Assembly: GCA_903772945.1 (NCBI GenBank)
Contig: CAICTM010000071.1
Span: 62,001-126,000 of the forward strand
DNA length: 64,000 nucleotides
Direction: 5' to 3'
Source of the DNA: Seminavis robusta
Lineage: Eukaryota > Bacillariophyta > Bacillariophyceae > Naviculales > Naviculaceae
The first letter of the stretch is position 1, and every line of letters starts with the position of its first letter. Below, one piece after another: positions 52,225 through 63,564 of the stretch. A program made the translations under genes and the position numbers. Below the pieces are notes generated by a model, which did not search any database, had not been told where the DNA came from, and saw only the letters and a list, made by a program, of their open reading frames with translations.

Positions 52225-53637
52225 TTAGAGTTCGTCTGTGCCATAACGACGAGGACGATTCTGTCCTTGTCTCTCTATTGGAGCAGTTGTCGTCATTGAT
52301 CTTTTGCAAGCAGATTGACGATCGTAGTATCCTTCCTCCACTACAAACTCATAGATGATTGTATAGGTCACAGCCTTGACAACGAGCACAGTGCCATCGT
52401 AGGACAAATGCACGTGTCGTCCCAGAGAATCGAGTTGGTTTCTCCCCCGGATATCCTTGCCCACTGTTATCCATTCCTTGCTATTCCTGGAGCCTCTATT
52501 GCAATAATCGTACACTCGAACCAGTCCCCGAGTATTCTCCGCGGAAGGTTCGGCAATGGCGATCCGGTTGCCATCTCCCGACAAGGAGGTTACCCAACCA
52601 AAAGAAGATTGTCGGTTTCTACTACTAGTAGTACCACTGCTTTCACTCGATTGATGAATGGTCGAGTCTCGAATCCATTGAACGGTGGTACCCAGTGTCG
52701 TTCGTCGAAAGATGGTGACAGCCTGTCCTCCTTTGGCGGGAAGAAGAATGGACAAGACTTGACCATTCCCCGACAAGGAGAGGGAAGAGCTACTGAGACC
52801 TCGTTGTCGGTTGGTTTGAATCCTTTCTTCTGTCCATTTATTATTGTGAACATCCCAAGAGAATATCTTGAAGGCTTTTCCAGTTGTCGTGGTTGCCAAA
52901 ATGGAGCCATCACTGGAGAGGACTGCCCTGGTCACATCTTGGAAGGTATCTCCCTTGGGTACCCATTGTTGCTTTGAAGTCCCACCATGCACTTGCTGCT
53001 GCTGCTGCTGCTGATAGACATTTAAATAGTCCCGACTATCTGTGTTTTTGGATGATCTGTGGTGGGCAGTAGCCACCAACGCCACAGTGCGTCCATCATG
53101 GGACATGGAAATGGATTGTCCCAATTGGTCCGTGCTATTCTTGCCGTAGATCGTCTGTACGATTCGTGCCCGATTCTTGTGAGGGATCCACTGAAACAAC
53201 GTGACGGATCCCGACTCGGATGTCAACTGTTGTCCATTGTACAAGGGCACCTGTTGAGAAGGACATCCCAAGGCCCAAATGTCGCCGTGGGATTCCGCCA
53301 ATGCCAAGCTGGGGAGCGAGCGACAGGAGAACTCGTACTTCCAATCGTAATGCGCCGTTGGAATCGTCGTACCAGTGTTGTTGTGCCGTGAATACTTTAA
53401 AATAGTATTGACGGGATCCTCTCCCTTGACGTGACGGGGAGAATAGATCCACACGGTTGCCTTGTGGCGGTCGGCAATCATGACGGAACTCGTGGTGTGA
53501 TGAGACTCTCGCCGTCGCCACAGAATCTTGCTGGGAATCTCCTCTACATCATACTGTGATGCGCCCACATACGAAGTAACTATACAGTAGTAGACCCATT
53601 GCAATAGAAGCCAGGAACGGCAGGTAGTAGTCGACAT
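52225..53637 (-). CDS. Secreted beta-propeller-like protein
   Basis: 470 residues from ATG at 53637. That start puts a signal peptide (RSWLLLQWVYYCIVTSYVGA) at the N-terminus; an upstream in-frame ATG at 53739 would bury it. Repeating blade-like segments have the pattern (V/S)xLSxDGxxxAxA: SISMSHDGRTVALVA, AVLSSDGSILATTT, LSLSGNGQVLSILL, TSLSGDGNRIAIAEP, VHLSYDGTVLVVKA. These resemble the WD40/FG-GAP-like propellers common in diatom secreted proteins. A polyGln stretch (53005-53025) lies in one loop. Two Cys pairs are possible. It is probably extracellular or in the endomembrane lumen; the binding partner is unknown. Confidence 0.72.
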   Translation of the reverse strand: MSTTTCRSWLLLQWVYYCIVTSYVGASQYDVEEIPSKILWRRRESHHTTSSVMIADRHKATVWIYSPRHVKGEDPVNTILKYSRHNNTGTTIPTAHYDWKYEFSCRSLPSLALAESHGDIWALGCPSQQVPLYNGQQLTSESGSVTLFQWIPHKNRARIVQTIYGKNSTDQLGQSISMSHDGRTVALVATAHHRSSKNTDSRDYLNVYQQQQQQQVHGGTSKQQWVPKGDTFQDVTRAVLSSDGSILATTTTGKAFKIFSWDVHNNKWTEERIQTNRQRGLSSSSLSLSGNGQVLSILLPAKGGQAVTIFRRTTLGTTVQWIRDSTIHQSSESSGTTSSRNRQSSFGWVTSLSGDGNRIAIAEPSAENTRGLVRVYDYCNRGSRNSKEWITVGKDIRGRNQLDSLGRHVHLSYDGTVLVVKAVTYTIIYEFVVEEGYYDRQSACKRSMTTTAPIERQGQNRPRRYGTDEL

Positions 53638-54127
53638 CGTTGTAGTTGTGAAAAGTGCTGGGTTTTCTGGGAATGATGAATGAGGTCCTTCGCTTTGGCA
53701 AAGAGAAATCCCAGCAGAGCTGTAAAAGCAGCCCGCCATGGTGTTCGTGACGAGTTGGGGAGCTCAGAAGGGGAGCAGAACGATGCGAGAATCTGCAAAG
53801 AATCGGTGCGTCAGGCGAGCTTGCTCCCACCACCCAAGAATCATCGCTGGAAAAAAACGGCGAACTCTTTCGCTCATTATTTGAGAGCGATGGGGGCAGG
53901 TGGAGTCCATCCATCGCCGCCATCTCTTTGCGCCTAGCTAGAGATGAAAAGAAGCCTCATGCATGTGTGTAAAAACTAAGATATTCTTGGCCTGAAATAC
54001 AAAAGTTCGACGTCTCGGGACGCTATTGGGGTTTCGTCGTTGTTGATACAGTGTTGTTCTCCCTGTTTCCTCGTTGCTTTGCTTTTCTACTGCTAGCAAC
54101 TTTTTCAAGCCGAACAAACAATAATAC

Positions 54128-56080
54128 ATGATGCCGTCGGAAAACAGTCAAATGGTAGAATCATGGTCGCCTCCACGCGTGGAAATCACGGTAGAAAGAC
54201 TCGATGGCATCGTTTGGTCGACACCGGAACGGCCCAAGAATCGAGAGGAACTCAAAAAGCGTGTCCCTTTTGTGACGGCAACCGTCGAGTTTTCAGGAAC
54301 ATGCCCTGACATGAAGGTTTTCTCGGCCAGCACGTATCCACATTGCACACAACCAGCCGTGGAATCCTACTTTGCCTCCTTGGCAATTGACGAGGACGAA
54401 CAAGGAGGACAGCGCGGCAACGAAGTTACCAAGATCACATCAACCACAACACAAGATGTTGGAGGGAGGAAAACGACTACTACCACCACCACAATCACAA
54501 AGATTCAGGCTGGAACTAACAAGCAGGTCACAGATGGCAATTATCCTTTGGTGGCTAAATGGTACGACGACTCAAGTGAAGAAAAGCTCATTGACTCTGT
54601 TACATACTTTACCAGCCCCCCGACGTTTGAAGATGCCGAGAGCAAAGCAGGTTCCTTGCTCACTCAAGGAAGGAAGCGAAATAGACCCCACTTGACCTTG
54701 AACCTACCATCAGCAGGTGGCCAACAGAGGGCTTCATTCTTGTCGGCCATGTTTGCAGAGCCGTGCAAGAATACTGCCGTGCAAGGCATGAAAGGCAAAC
54801 ACTACAAGGACAACCTCGTGCCTGCAAAAACACATTCCACAGCAGCCAGTACTCTTTGTTCGGGTTCTCACAACGGCGAATCGCCTGTTGGTGAGGGGAA
54901 AATACGGAACAAACTCACCGACGCAGGCAGCCTGCTCGACAAGGAAGACGATGAAGGCGACGCCGAACTTGAGAAGGCGATTGGAACCATGGTCACTCGC
55001 AAGGACGAGGCCATTGTGGAACCCGTAGTCGCAACGAAAAAATCGAAGGAAATGGTGGCATCGGTGATAGCAGCAGAGCCTTCTAGCGCTGTTGTTGGTC
55101 AAACCGACAAAAGCAAAGCAGGTGTAGATTCTTCGTTCGCGCCTTTGTCTTGGATGGATTGCGGAACTGCAGCCCCTGAGATAATAGAGCTGCGTGTGCG
55201 AGTTATGCCCGAAGACTACGACGAATACGATGAAATGGACCCCGAGAAGCAACATCTGGTTGCGGCACAAGATTTGGAAGGTGTGGCTCACTTGGTCTTT
55301 TTAGATCAGATTGTGGAGGAAGGAACCACTGTTATGGATCTTCCGTTGAAGATATCAGACGAGGCCAAAGCTATGACAAGGAGTGTGTCAACCATCCCCA
55401 TGTTGGGTGACCAGGAATTCGTCACTTTAGGCGCCAATGCCATGCTGCGAGTAAGGGTCTCCATCCTGCCGCCAGTACGAAAGTTCGTGGCGTCCCCACG
55501 TGCCGGTCAACCAAACCTCCAACGAAACCTTTCCTTGAAAACAACCGAGGCTCAACCGCAAAGTTGGCCATTCTTCTCAATCCCCTTTTCACTCTCATTT
55601 TCGGCCCTTGAACGAGTTTTCAATATGATCCAATGCCACAGAGGAGACTCGTCTGGACAAGCGCCACGTTCAGAAGAAGAGACCCCCCAGAATCGGGTGC
55701 CTCCAGGACCCTTCCCTCACGAGTTCCCCGCGGTAGTCCCTGCTGATGGCAAGGCACAGACTGTAGAATCATTCTTGCCTGAAAACGCACTTCGAAAGAC
55801 AGCACAACGGCCAGCAGAACCTTGGACGTTTTTCAAACCTGTGCCGCCAACGGCTGCAAAAAACAAAGGGAATTCAAAGATACCACACACCCAACGACAA
55901 CAAGGGAAACGTCAGAGGAACAGTGCTCTTCAAGGACAAGACAAACGATTCTACACACTTAGAAATCGAGGAAGAAGCTCTTCGTCAACGAGTTCCGACA
56001 CCAGCACGGTAGACGAGTATGAAGCTTCTGAGGCTGATTCTGAAGAGATATCACGAATGTTCATCCGATCGCTTCAATGA
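54128..56080 (+). CDS. Large protein of unknown function, partly disordered
   Basis: 650 residues, one exon. It starts with PRVEITVERLDGIVWSTPERPKNREELKKRVPFVTATVEFSGTCPDMKVFS, a strand-rich stretch of the kind seen at the start of C2-like or diatom-specific N-terminal domains. A second strand-rich block lies at residues about 350-460 (IIELRVRVMPEDYDEYDE…GVAHLVFLDQIVEEGTTVMDLPLKI…FVTLGANAMLRVRVSILPP). Between and after them it is Ser/Thr/Lys-rich. The two blocks may be one split C2-like pair. No catalytic site was recognised and there is no signal peptide. Related layouts (RVEI…LDG) recur in diatom proteins of unknown role. Confidence 0.68.
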   Translation: MMPSENSQMVESWSPPRVEITVERLDGIVWSTPERPKNREELKKRVPFVTATVEFSGTCPDMKVFSASTYPHCTQPAVESYFASLAIDEDEQGGQRGNEVTKITSTTTQDVGGRKTTTTTTTITKIQAGTNKQVTDGNYPLVAKWYDDSSEEKLIDSVTYFTSPPTFEDAESKAGSLLTQGRKRNRPHLTLNLPSAGGQQRASFLSAMFAEPCKNTAVQGMKGKHYKDNLVPAKTHSTAASTLCSGSHNGESPVGEGKIRNKLTDAGSLLDKEDDEGDAELEKAIGTMVTRKDEAIVEPVVATKKSKEMVASVIAAEPSSAVVGQTDKSKAGVDSSFAPLSWMDCGTAAPEIIELRVRVMPEDYDEYDEMDPEKQHLVAAQDLEGVAHLVFLDQIVEEGTTVMDLPLKISDEAKAMTRSVSTIPMLGDQEFVTLGANAMLRVRVSILPPVRKFVASPRAGQPNLQRNLSLKTTEAQPQSWPFFSIPFSLSFSALERVFNMIQCHRGDSSGQAPRSEEETPQNRVPPGPFPHEFPAVVPADGKAQTVESFLPENALRKTAQRPAEPWTFFKPVPPTAAKNKGNSKIPHTQRQQGKRQRNSALQGQDKRFYTLRNRGRSSSSTSSDTSTVDEYEASEADSEEISRMFIRSLQ

Positions 56081-56345
56081 AAGAGTCGTCTGCCGGATTG
56101 AGGACCTTGCAGGTCTGAGTCCAGCATTCATTCTTGCAACGAGGCATGGGTGCTCCTGACAGCCCCAACGATAGACCAGATGCTCCCTTCCGTATCCTGC
56201 CCATCGTCCTTGCTGCTACAGAACAAATAAGCAATTGCTAGTTTTTAAATAATTCTCATAAGTTGCTTATTCCAAATGTACTACTCAAACATGCATGGAT
56301 GTTCCAAACTATGCCATGAAAATCCGACAGACACGCTGCAAACAA
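56081..56345. other. Intergenic between convergent genes
   Basis: 265 bp between two convergent stops. Nothing recognised. Confidence 0.35.
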
Positions 56346-59300
56346 TTATATCAACAAGGAAAAGTCACTTTCTTCGTCGTCCAGGGAAGTGATGTCGTCT
56401 TCGTAGGATTGCTCAATTGTGTCAATGTACCGGTCTAGTCCCTTGACAACTTTCTTCATGATGTCCCGAGTAGCTTCTCTTCCGACGCAACCGTAAAGAA
56501 CATCATTCAATAGCGTTGTGCCCGAGTGCGCTGCTGTAGTCAGCGATGCAAGAGACCTCAAGTCATCTCCCAAGTTGAAAGAAACCTGCTTCTTTGTCTT
56601 TGTACTGCTGCTCGTGATAATGATCTCATCGCATGGCAAGTCGTCCCCTCCAATCGTTTCGCGCCTTTCATCTACCAAATCAAACGTGTACCCCGATCGA
56701 GTCGATATGGGTATCTTCTTCTCGACAGCGATCGTGGACACAGGTACATCCATCTCGTCGGTGCCGTCAAAGATGCTGTCGTGCTCGAAGGACCACTTCG
56801 GTTTCTGTTGGAACTGTCTTGTGTGAACAAGGCCTCTCTCTTTGGCACTCACAACAAAATTGTCATCTTGATTTTGATTGCTGTCCTCGACTTCCTTCTT
56901 GTTTCCCTCGTCGTCGTCTTCTTCCTCCGAGTCCACACTTCCCTCTGCATCATCAAATAGAGGAAGCATGGGCTTGGCCATGATGGGCATGATCTTCGAA
57001 GCACTATTCGTAATGTTTGCTTCGTTCGTCTCGGCTTTTTCCGTATCAGCTAACCTAGTACCATCGGTGATGGCGGTTGCGGGACCTTTCGGCTGATCAA
57101 AGTCGCTGTGTTTCTTCACAAGAGAGGCAAACTCGGACAGAACCTTATTTCCTAACTTGCGAGCTTCCACGCTGTCTCCTGCAACGCTTTCCATTTCAAC
57201 AGAGTATCGATCATTCCGCTGTTGCCTCAGAAGCCTCGCCGGAGACGATCCAGTTGGTGGCGGCGGTGGGGGCAACAGAGGGATCCCGCTTCGGGATCTC
57301 GAGGGCGATTCGGGTGGGGGTGGAGGGTTGGCCTTGGCAGCTGCAATCTCTTGCGGTGACACGTGTTTCACGCGAAACTTGTCAAGGTCGCGGACTATGT
57401 ACCCTACCGACACATCGCTTTTTGCAGTTCCTCCGCCTAAGTGGAAAGTAAGCAAGAGAAAAACACACATCAGATTCTCTTCCAGCAACAACAAATCAGG
57501 AGTCTACTCGGATGGGAGCTTTCTCACCTTTACTTTGCTCGTGAGGAATCTCTCTAGTTGGGTTCTCTCCTTCGTCGTTGGCGGCAAGCTCCTCCTTTTT
57601 CTCCTCGTCGAATTGGATACTGTCCACTTCAATGTTTGGGAAATTGGCTTCGAAGTCAAAATCATCAAAATCATCGTGGAAACGGTTGTCGTTCCAATCA
57701 ACATTACCACCTTCGTGCTGCTTCTCTTTCTTTTCTCTCTGGACAACGTTATGTTCTTCTTTCTTTTCTTCTTCTTCTCCTTTGCGCTCCTTCTGTCGAA
57801 AGAAACTTCTCCTTCTGCGGCTTCTCTCCCTGGGAGGCGGTGGCAGAGGTTCAATCTGACTGGCCGTCTCCTTGACGCTGCTGCGCTCTTCGCCGTCGAC
57901 CTCGCTGTTTCTTGCATCGGCATTATCTGATGCTTTGTTCGTCTCGTCCTTGTCTTCGTCGTTGTCCTTGGATAGCTTTTCCTCTAGTAACCGTTGCACA
58001 GAGAGATGCAGATACTGTTTGTGCCACTGCATTTTGGCAATATCTTCCCTCGCCGACCCAAAGGAGTCAATCCTATTGGCCGACGAAAACGAAAGATTCC
58101 GAAGGGGGGCTGAGGAGAAAGAGGCCGACCGCAATTCTTCACTGTCAACACCCCCCACAATATTGACATGTTCTACCACATGCCCCGCATCGTCCAAACT
58201 TCTAGTACTGCGCATCTTGTCTGGTTCTAGCTGCTGCCGTGGTTGTCCTTCCTCTTCTTCCTCCTCTTCTTCCTCCTCGTCGTCGTCAAGATCCATAGTG
58301 TCCACCGGACTTCCCAACCAAGCCAATGGTTCCTGTTGGAGGTTGTGTTTGGGGACGAGATCGTCGTCAGGTGGGTCTTCCGATAGTGTTGGCAAGATGC
58401 TCGGTGTCGACGTTGGCTGCTGTGGACAGCGACCTAACTCGCCACAGGCAAACCCAGCCAAGAAAGGTGCAATGATTCCCTCCTCCACTTCCAATGAATC
58501 CGCGCTGTTGCATTGAGTGGTGACAAGGTTGTTGTTGGTGTTGTGTTGCTGCTTGTTCCGACGACCCAAGGAATGAGCCAACACCAGAGCATCTTCACTG
58601 ACATGATTAAAGCTGTCAACGGTGATTTCAATATCTCCTAGGCTGGATTTGATCTTTGTATGGTTGTCGCTGTTTCTGCTGTTGTTATCATCCTGTTGTT
58701 GTTGGGGGACTATGCGCCTTTGAATGAGTTGCAGTGGTCCACCCTCTGGCTGCTTTTCTTCCTCCCAGTCCTCTGTGTCTTGCGAGTCGTCGTCCTCCAC
58801 CTCATGTTGGTGTCGTTGTTGATAGTATTGAATATCTGTCAAAAAATTGCCGAGTTGTTGTGATGGTTCCTCATCCTTCTTTTCCTCATAGCCACCACGG
58901 CCGCGCAAGATGGAATGCCTGAACAAGTCATGGAGAATGGACTTTTTGGGGTGGGGTTGCCGGGCATTGGTGGTGGTAGGATCATAGTAATAGTATTCTT
59001 CTTGCAGCAAGCAGGTAGATTCTTCATCCAGCACTTTGACCTGGTTCTTGTCGCTGTCAATTTCAATGGTAAAGCGCTTACTATTACCATCTGTGGTGGT
59101 GGTCGTCGTCGTTTCATCTTCCTCATCCTCATCTGTCTCGCTGTAACGAAATTGATGATTCAAGAGCAAAAGGGCTTCATCGGTATCCACGCCGGCACTG
59201 GACGGACAGTCGGGATCCAAGCTGTCCGTAGTGCTGCTGGCTTTGGAATGTGGCGGAGTATCCTCTAGCTTGACGGCATTCCCCGGCTTTATCTTCTGCT

Positions 59301-59685
59301 TACTACTGTTCTTATTATTGCCACGTTTCTTGGCTCGAACGGAGAATCGAATCACCTTTTTGCCAACGCCACGAAACAGCTTGCGAGCCAAACTCTTTTT
59401 TTCGGCCGCTGTTGTTGCGGACTGCTGCTGCTGTGGTGGTGTTGGTGGTGTGGGTGGTCGTTCGACGGGTCCGTAATCGGCGTCATCGTCGTGGATATCT
59501 GGATCGTCCACGATAAAGTCGTAATCATACTCCGTCTTGACCCGTTCTCCTTCGGTGGTACATGTACTGGTTCCATTGCAATTGTTGACAATGATGGTAT
59601 CTCGAATCAATGGATCCTCGTCATCGTCGTCGTCGTAGTGGTAGTAGGAGCCACTGCGAGGGATATCATGCGTCAGGAGCACCAT
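56346..59685 (-). CDS. Large acidic, disordered protein of unknown function
   Basis: Exons 59685-57528 and 57436-56346 (91-bp intron, phase 1) give 1,082 residues. Start ATG is at 59685 (MVLLTHDIPRS); the frame is open above only from a TTG. Most of it is Glu/Asp/Ser-rich with polyGlu, polyGln and Pro runs. A basic patch (KKSLARKLFRGVGKKVIRFSVRAKKRG, about residues 92-118) may bind acidic lipid or be a nuclear signal. The region after the splice (SDVSVGYIVRDLDKFRVKHVSPQEIAAAKANPPPPP) and the C-terminal helix (GREATRDIMKKVVKGLDRYIDTIEQSYEDDI) are the only structured-looking parts. I recognise no domain. It is divergent from the S49 peptidase. Confidence 0.68.
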
Positions 59686-60284
59686 GGTGAAAATACTAGG
59701 AGAAGACGACGCAACGCAAACAGCTGCTTGTATTGTTTTGTGTTCCTGATGGTGGTTGTAAAACTGGTTCACCAAATAGACGACGAAAGCAGAGGTCAAA
59801 AAAGCAGTTCCCGTGCTCCTGTGCTCGAGGCGTGACTTTAACTGCCACGGGTATCTATGGGTATCTTAGGCTTGGCTTGGCCAATTTTGGTGAGACGGTC
59901 CGCCATCCCGCGTCTTGTCCTCAAATCGGACAGTTACAAAAAGATAGTGAAAGATTTTATGATAGTGCGCCACACAAGCACAATCAAATCTACCCGTTAG
60001 AGATCGATGCCCTTACGCGGGGAGCCTTCCAAAGTTTCGGTTTGCCAGAAAAAAGTGGCGAGGATTGCCAAAATTCGGTGTAGCTTCGATCACGAACTGT
60101 TCAAGTCACGCGAAAGATGACTCAATTTTCGGAACAAGGATAGAACAGAAAAAGGCTCCACGGGTACAGAATCTTCGTATCTTCCGTTCTGCAACGGCTA
60201 ATCACAGTCTCTTCCTTCCATACTCAAGTAGCCAACAGCCAGTTATGATAGTCTAGCTAGTTGGATTACAGTACTGTACAGTAG
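59686..60284. other. Divergent promoter region
   Basis: About 600 bp between the divergent starts at 59685 and 60285. An acagtactgtacagta palindrome (60268-60283) lies directly before the peptidase start, and CTAGCTAG is at 60253. Confidence 0.4.
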
Positions 60285-62072
60285 ATGAGAAGGATGTTGT
60301 CAACGAGGAAACGAACCCTCCTCAGCTGGTGGCTGGCTATTGTCGTTCTGTTATCTATATCTATATCTACCACCACTGCCACGGCGGCCGAGAAGAACAG
60401 CCCTGATCACAAGCCTTCCGTCCATGTAGTAGACAGCACATCCGATGATGATTACGATGATGATCCTCTCTATGAGGCCAATCCAGACTATTCGGATACG
60501 GACGACGATGACAGTGATCACGAGGAAGAGGAGGAGGAAAAAGCCAAGACAGCTGTGAATTCTGCATTAAAGAAAAAAGAAAAACTACCCACAAGAGTCA
60601 TGACCTTTGTCAAGAAACGTCGCCTTCAAATCACCTTGGTCTTGACCGTGATTGCCTTTCGACGCGAAATTGCCAAAGTCATCCAGACCAAGATCTTACC
60701 CAAGGACGGCACTAAATATAAGATGCCACCACTGGATTTCACGCAACTCTTGAAAATTGTCGTCTTTATCGACATTATGCGACAATTGCAAGCCGCGGGA
60801 AACAAAAAGGGAGATCCACTCTTGATTGCCTTGCTATTATTAGGAGCCAAGAATCCCGTCATGTCTTCCATTCTCACAAAGACCCTATTGCAAGAAAACA
60901 ATAGCTTTATTCCACCCATCGAACAGCATTATACCTTTGAACGAATCAATGATCGGTATGATAAGGATACCCAAGCCCTGCAAAAGGCGGCACGGTACAG
61001 TCCAAAGAAAAAGAAATCAGCCAAGGAACCCATCTCCCAGCTCTACCAAAGCTTGCGCGAGAAACAACAACACGCAACGAATCCACAAAAGTACGCCGCA
61101 ACCATTATTGTCCTGGATCTGAGCAATATCAATAAAGCGCCGGGACGAATTGACATGCTACGAGATGAAGTCTCGTTTCTGATTCATCAGCACGACAAAA
61201 AGACTATTCCGTACAATACTGATAATGACAATGACGACAATGACGAGGAGGAGGAAGATCGCCAATTAGAAGTATTGGTATTGCTGGAATCACCCGGTGG
61301 CGCCGCCAACGAATTTGCCTTGGCATCGCAACAATTGCTACGACTGCGGAACGTGGAGAATATCACTGTCACGGTCGTCGTAGACCGGATCGCCGCATCG
61401 GGAGGGTACATGATTGCCTGTGCGGCATCACCGGGGCAGCTCTACGCCGCACCCTTTGCCGTGTTGGGCAGCATTGGGGTTATTGGACAAGCCATTAATG
61501 TACAAAAGTTACTCGATGGATGGGGGATTCAGGGTATGGTGTTCAAAGCGGGCAAGGACAAGGCGCCCGGTGGCAATTTGATTGGAGAAGTCTCCAAACG
61601 CGACAAGAGGGGACTTCAGTCCATTGTCGACGAAACACATGCTGCCTTTAAACGATACGTGGCAGAAGCTAGACCGACTTTGGCACGTACCATTGAGGAT
61701 GTGGCTACGGGTAAAATATGGCTCGGATATGATGCACTGGAAGAAGGACTCATTGATCGGGTCGTCACGAGTGATGAATACATTCGAGAACGAATCATGG
61801 ACGAGGATGCTTTGGTTCTGAAGTTGATCAAGAATACACGCAAACGAACCCTCTTTGGCGGTGGTCCCAATCAATCACAGCAGGGAATTCTGGACCGGAG
61901 CATCTTTTCGATCAAGACGGAGGCCAAAAAGGCTCTGTCGTACTTGGCAGAACGCGTCAATCTACCAGTTTCTGGCGGCGAGGAGTTGGCGGCGGAGGAC
62001 GATATATCAACACTGACTTCCACAAAGTTGCCGTATCACCAGACCCCCAAAGCGCAGGATACCTCGTTTTAA
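60285..62072 (+). CDS. S49-family peptidase (SohB/SppA type), membrane protein
   Basis: 595 residues, one exon. The N-terminus has a hydrophobic signal (TLLSWWLAIVVLLSISISTTTATA), an acidic linker (about residues 45-85) and a second hydrophobic segment (LQITLVLTVIAF). The peptidase core has LLESPGGAANEFALASQQLLRL and VVVDRIAASGGYMIACAA, with Ser about 372 as the catalytic nucleophile, then YAAPFAVLGSIGVIGQ. The catalytic Lys should be one of those in VFKAGKDKAPGG (Lys 424 or 426). SohB-like proteins cleave membrane-embedded signal fragments. Plastid SppA is known in plants; here the Ala/Thr-rich region after the signal could route to the plastid or ER, which I cannot decide. The segment between residues 150 and 260 is family-unusual. 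Confidence 0.9.
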   Translation: MRRMLSTRKRTLLSWWLAIVVLLSISISTTTATAAEKNSPDHKPSVHVVDSTSDDDYDDDPLYEANPDYSDTDDDDSDHEEEEEEKAKTAVNSALKKKEKLPTRVMTFVKKRRLQITLVLTVIAFRREIAKVIQTKILPKDGTKYKMPPLDFTQLLKIVVFIDIMRQLQAAGNKKGDPLLIALLLLGAKNPVMSSILTKTLLQENNSFIPPIEQHYTFERINDRYDKDTQALQKAARYSPKKKKSAKEPISQLYQSLREKQQHATNPQKYAATIIVLDLSNINKAPGRIDMLRDEVSFLIHQHDKKTIPYNTDNDNDDNDEEEEDRQLEVLVLLESPGGAANEFALASQQLLRLRNVENITVTVVVDRIAASGGYMIACAASPGQLYAAPFAVLGSIGVIGQAINVQKLLDGWGIQGMVFKAGKDKAPGGNLIGEVSKRDKRGLQSIVDETHAAFKRYVAEARPTLARTIEDVATGKIWLGYDALEEGLIDRVVTSDEYIRERIMDEDALVLKLIKNTRKRTLFGGGPNQSQQGILDRSIFSIKTEAKKALSYLAERVNLPVSGGEELAAEDDISTLTSTKLPYHQTPKAQDTSF

Positions 62073-62432
62073 TATACCACCAGGTTGCCCACCTGAGCGA
62101 CGGATCCAAAACAGTTTGTGGAAGTATCAGAACACACAACTGGATACCACATGTGTGCAAGTATGCATTGCTTGTGGAGTTGCTGTGTACCAAAAGCAAC
62201 GGCAATACTGAAAGTCGCGCCCCACGCCTATGACATGGCGCAGAAAGGCGGCTATTGCTTGCTCCTGCTTGAGACACAAATAAGAGCCCTTTTGTTGCCA
62301 ACCTTGCAACGTTCTTTTGTTGAAAGGAAACACTCCTGTGAAGCTATTCTTCTGGCTAATATAATATTGAGTTCTAATAAAGAACTTGTGCTACGTTTCT
62401 AGATTCCTCGTGCTGTTTTTTGTCAGTCTCCC
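62073..62432. other. Intergenic between convergent genes
   Basis: About 360 bp. Nothing recognised. Confidence 0.35.
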
Positions 62433-62984
62433 TTATAGCTCCAGCTTGTAGACTTTGGCATCCCTCCACTTGTCATCCTTTTTTAAATGCCGGGGTAACA
62501 GTTCTTTAAACACAAACCCGTTCTTTTCCAAAACCCTAGCAGAGGCAGCATTGGTGTCGAATACCTTGGCAATGATGGACTGCCACCTGCAATCCGTTTT
62601 GGTAGCGTAATGTTGACACATTGCTTGCACTACCTTGGTCATGATACCTTGACCCCAGTGGGGCTTGGCCAGCCAGTAGCCCAACTCGGCAGAATTTTGC
62701 CAAACATCCGTGAATCCCACGCACCCAATCAATTCCAAGGTATCGGTCAAGCGAATGGCCAAGGTCTGAGGATGACCATTCACCGATCTTTCTTGTTGTA
62801 GGTTGACGAACCAATTGGCGTCTTCTTCCTTGTAGGGATAGGGGACACGAAAGGTGCGCTCATAGATGTCTTTGTCTTGGTTCAAATGTTTGACAAAGGC
62901 TGGGACATCTGAGGAGAGGATTTCGGAGAGATGAATCCGATCATTGACGATTAGTCTGTCGAGTTGTTTGCTTGTTGTTGTCAT
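62433..62984 (-). CDS. GNAT-family N-acetyltransferase (RimJ/RimL type)
   Basis: 183 residues, one exon, ATG at 62984. The Acetyltransf_3 pattern is clear: RIHLSEILSSDVPAFVKHLNQDKDIYERTFRVPYPYKEEDANWFVN, then LIGCVGFTDVWQNSAELGYWLAKPHWGQGIMTKVVQAMCQHY, with the acetyl-CoA loop in HWGQGIMTK and NAASARVLEKNGFVF near the C-terminus. These enzymes transfer acetyl from acetyl-CoA to a protein N-terminus or small amine. The substrate cannot be read from sequence. There is no targeting peptide, so a cytosolic enzyme is likely. Confidence 0.92.
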   Translation of the reverse strand: MTTTSKQLDRLIVNDRIHLSEILSSDVPAFVKHLNQDKDIYERTFRVPYPYKEEDANWFVNLQQERSVNGHPQTLAIRLTDTLELIGCVGFTDVWQNSAELGYWLAKPHWGQGIMTKVVQAMCQHYATKTDCRWQSIIAKVFDTNAASARVLEKNGFVFKELLPRHLKKDDKWRDAKVYKLEL

Positions 62985-63216
62985 TGTGATGCTATTATTG
63001 ACGCAGTGGTTGTGGAACTTGTGGTGGAAGCTAACTAGAAAGCCTTGCTTTCAAAGTTTAAAATTTGAAACCTCTGTTTACAGTACCGGTAGTCTAGATT
63101 GTGCACGTCTGAAGTCACTCTGACACAGGACACACATCCCATGTACCGTACAAATGATACGAATGAGCCATCCATAGGTACTAGTACCAGTAAGTGCTAC
63201 AGGGGGTTTGGTTGGG

Positions 63217-63564
63217 TCAGCAGCATATCATTGACTGCAGCCTGACGTCCCTCTTTGGTTTTAAAGGTCCCAAAACTTGGAGCTGGACGGAGACCCCGAG
63301 ACTGAAGGCGGATGGCTTGGGTGCTTCAGTTGGTGGCCACAGAGAGGCATCTTCAGCCTCCAGCTTCCACACAATGCTCCCAGCTACACAGCTAGAAGAG
63401 GCATTGTCGTTGACAATGACCCGACCAGAAGTGAACTTGAGGGGGAGAAAGTAACGAGCCTTCTTTCCCGTTGGATCTTTCAGTTGCTGGTCCTGAGGAT
63501 TTCTATTGATGGCAATGTCAAAGGATACGGATCCACCCACTAGCTAGGTTGCTGTGGAAAGCGA
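63217..63564 (-). CDS. Possible 3' exon of a gene continuing upstream, unknown
   Basis: A minus-strand frame ending at 63217 (…RDVRLQSMICC) reads GGSVSFDIAINRNPQDQQLKDPTGKKARYFLPLKFTSGRVIVNDNASSSCVAGSIVWKLEAEDASLWPP. This has an even, protein-like composition and alternating hydrophobics like a beta-sandwich. An AG acceptor (CAACCTAG) lies just upstream near 63547. Further upstream, other frames read LMSPVNMEVMLATKQKVDGTATVSVAIPWWSFG (about 63580-63690) and LEAVSSLASHDTIVGPFSGHNNLSEEDGCANVVTC (about 63780-63890). These look like further exons or a broken gene. The exon joins cannot be fixed by eye, and no family is recognised. Confidence 0.4.
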
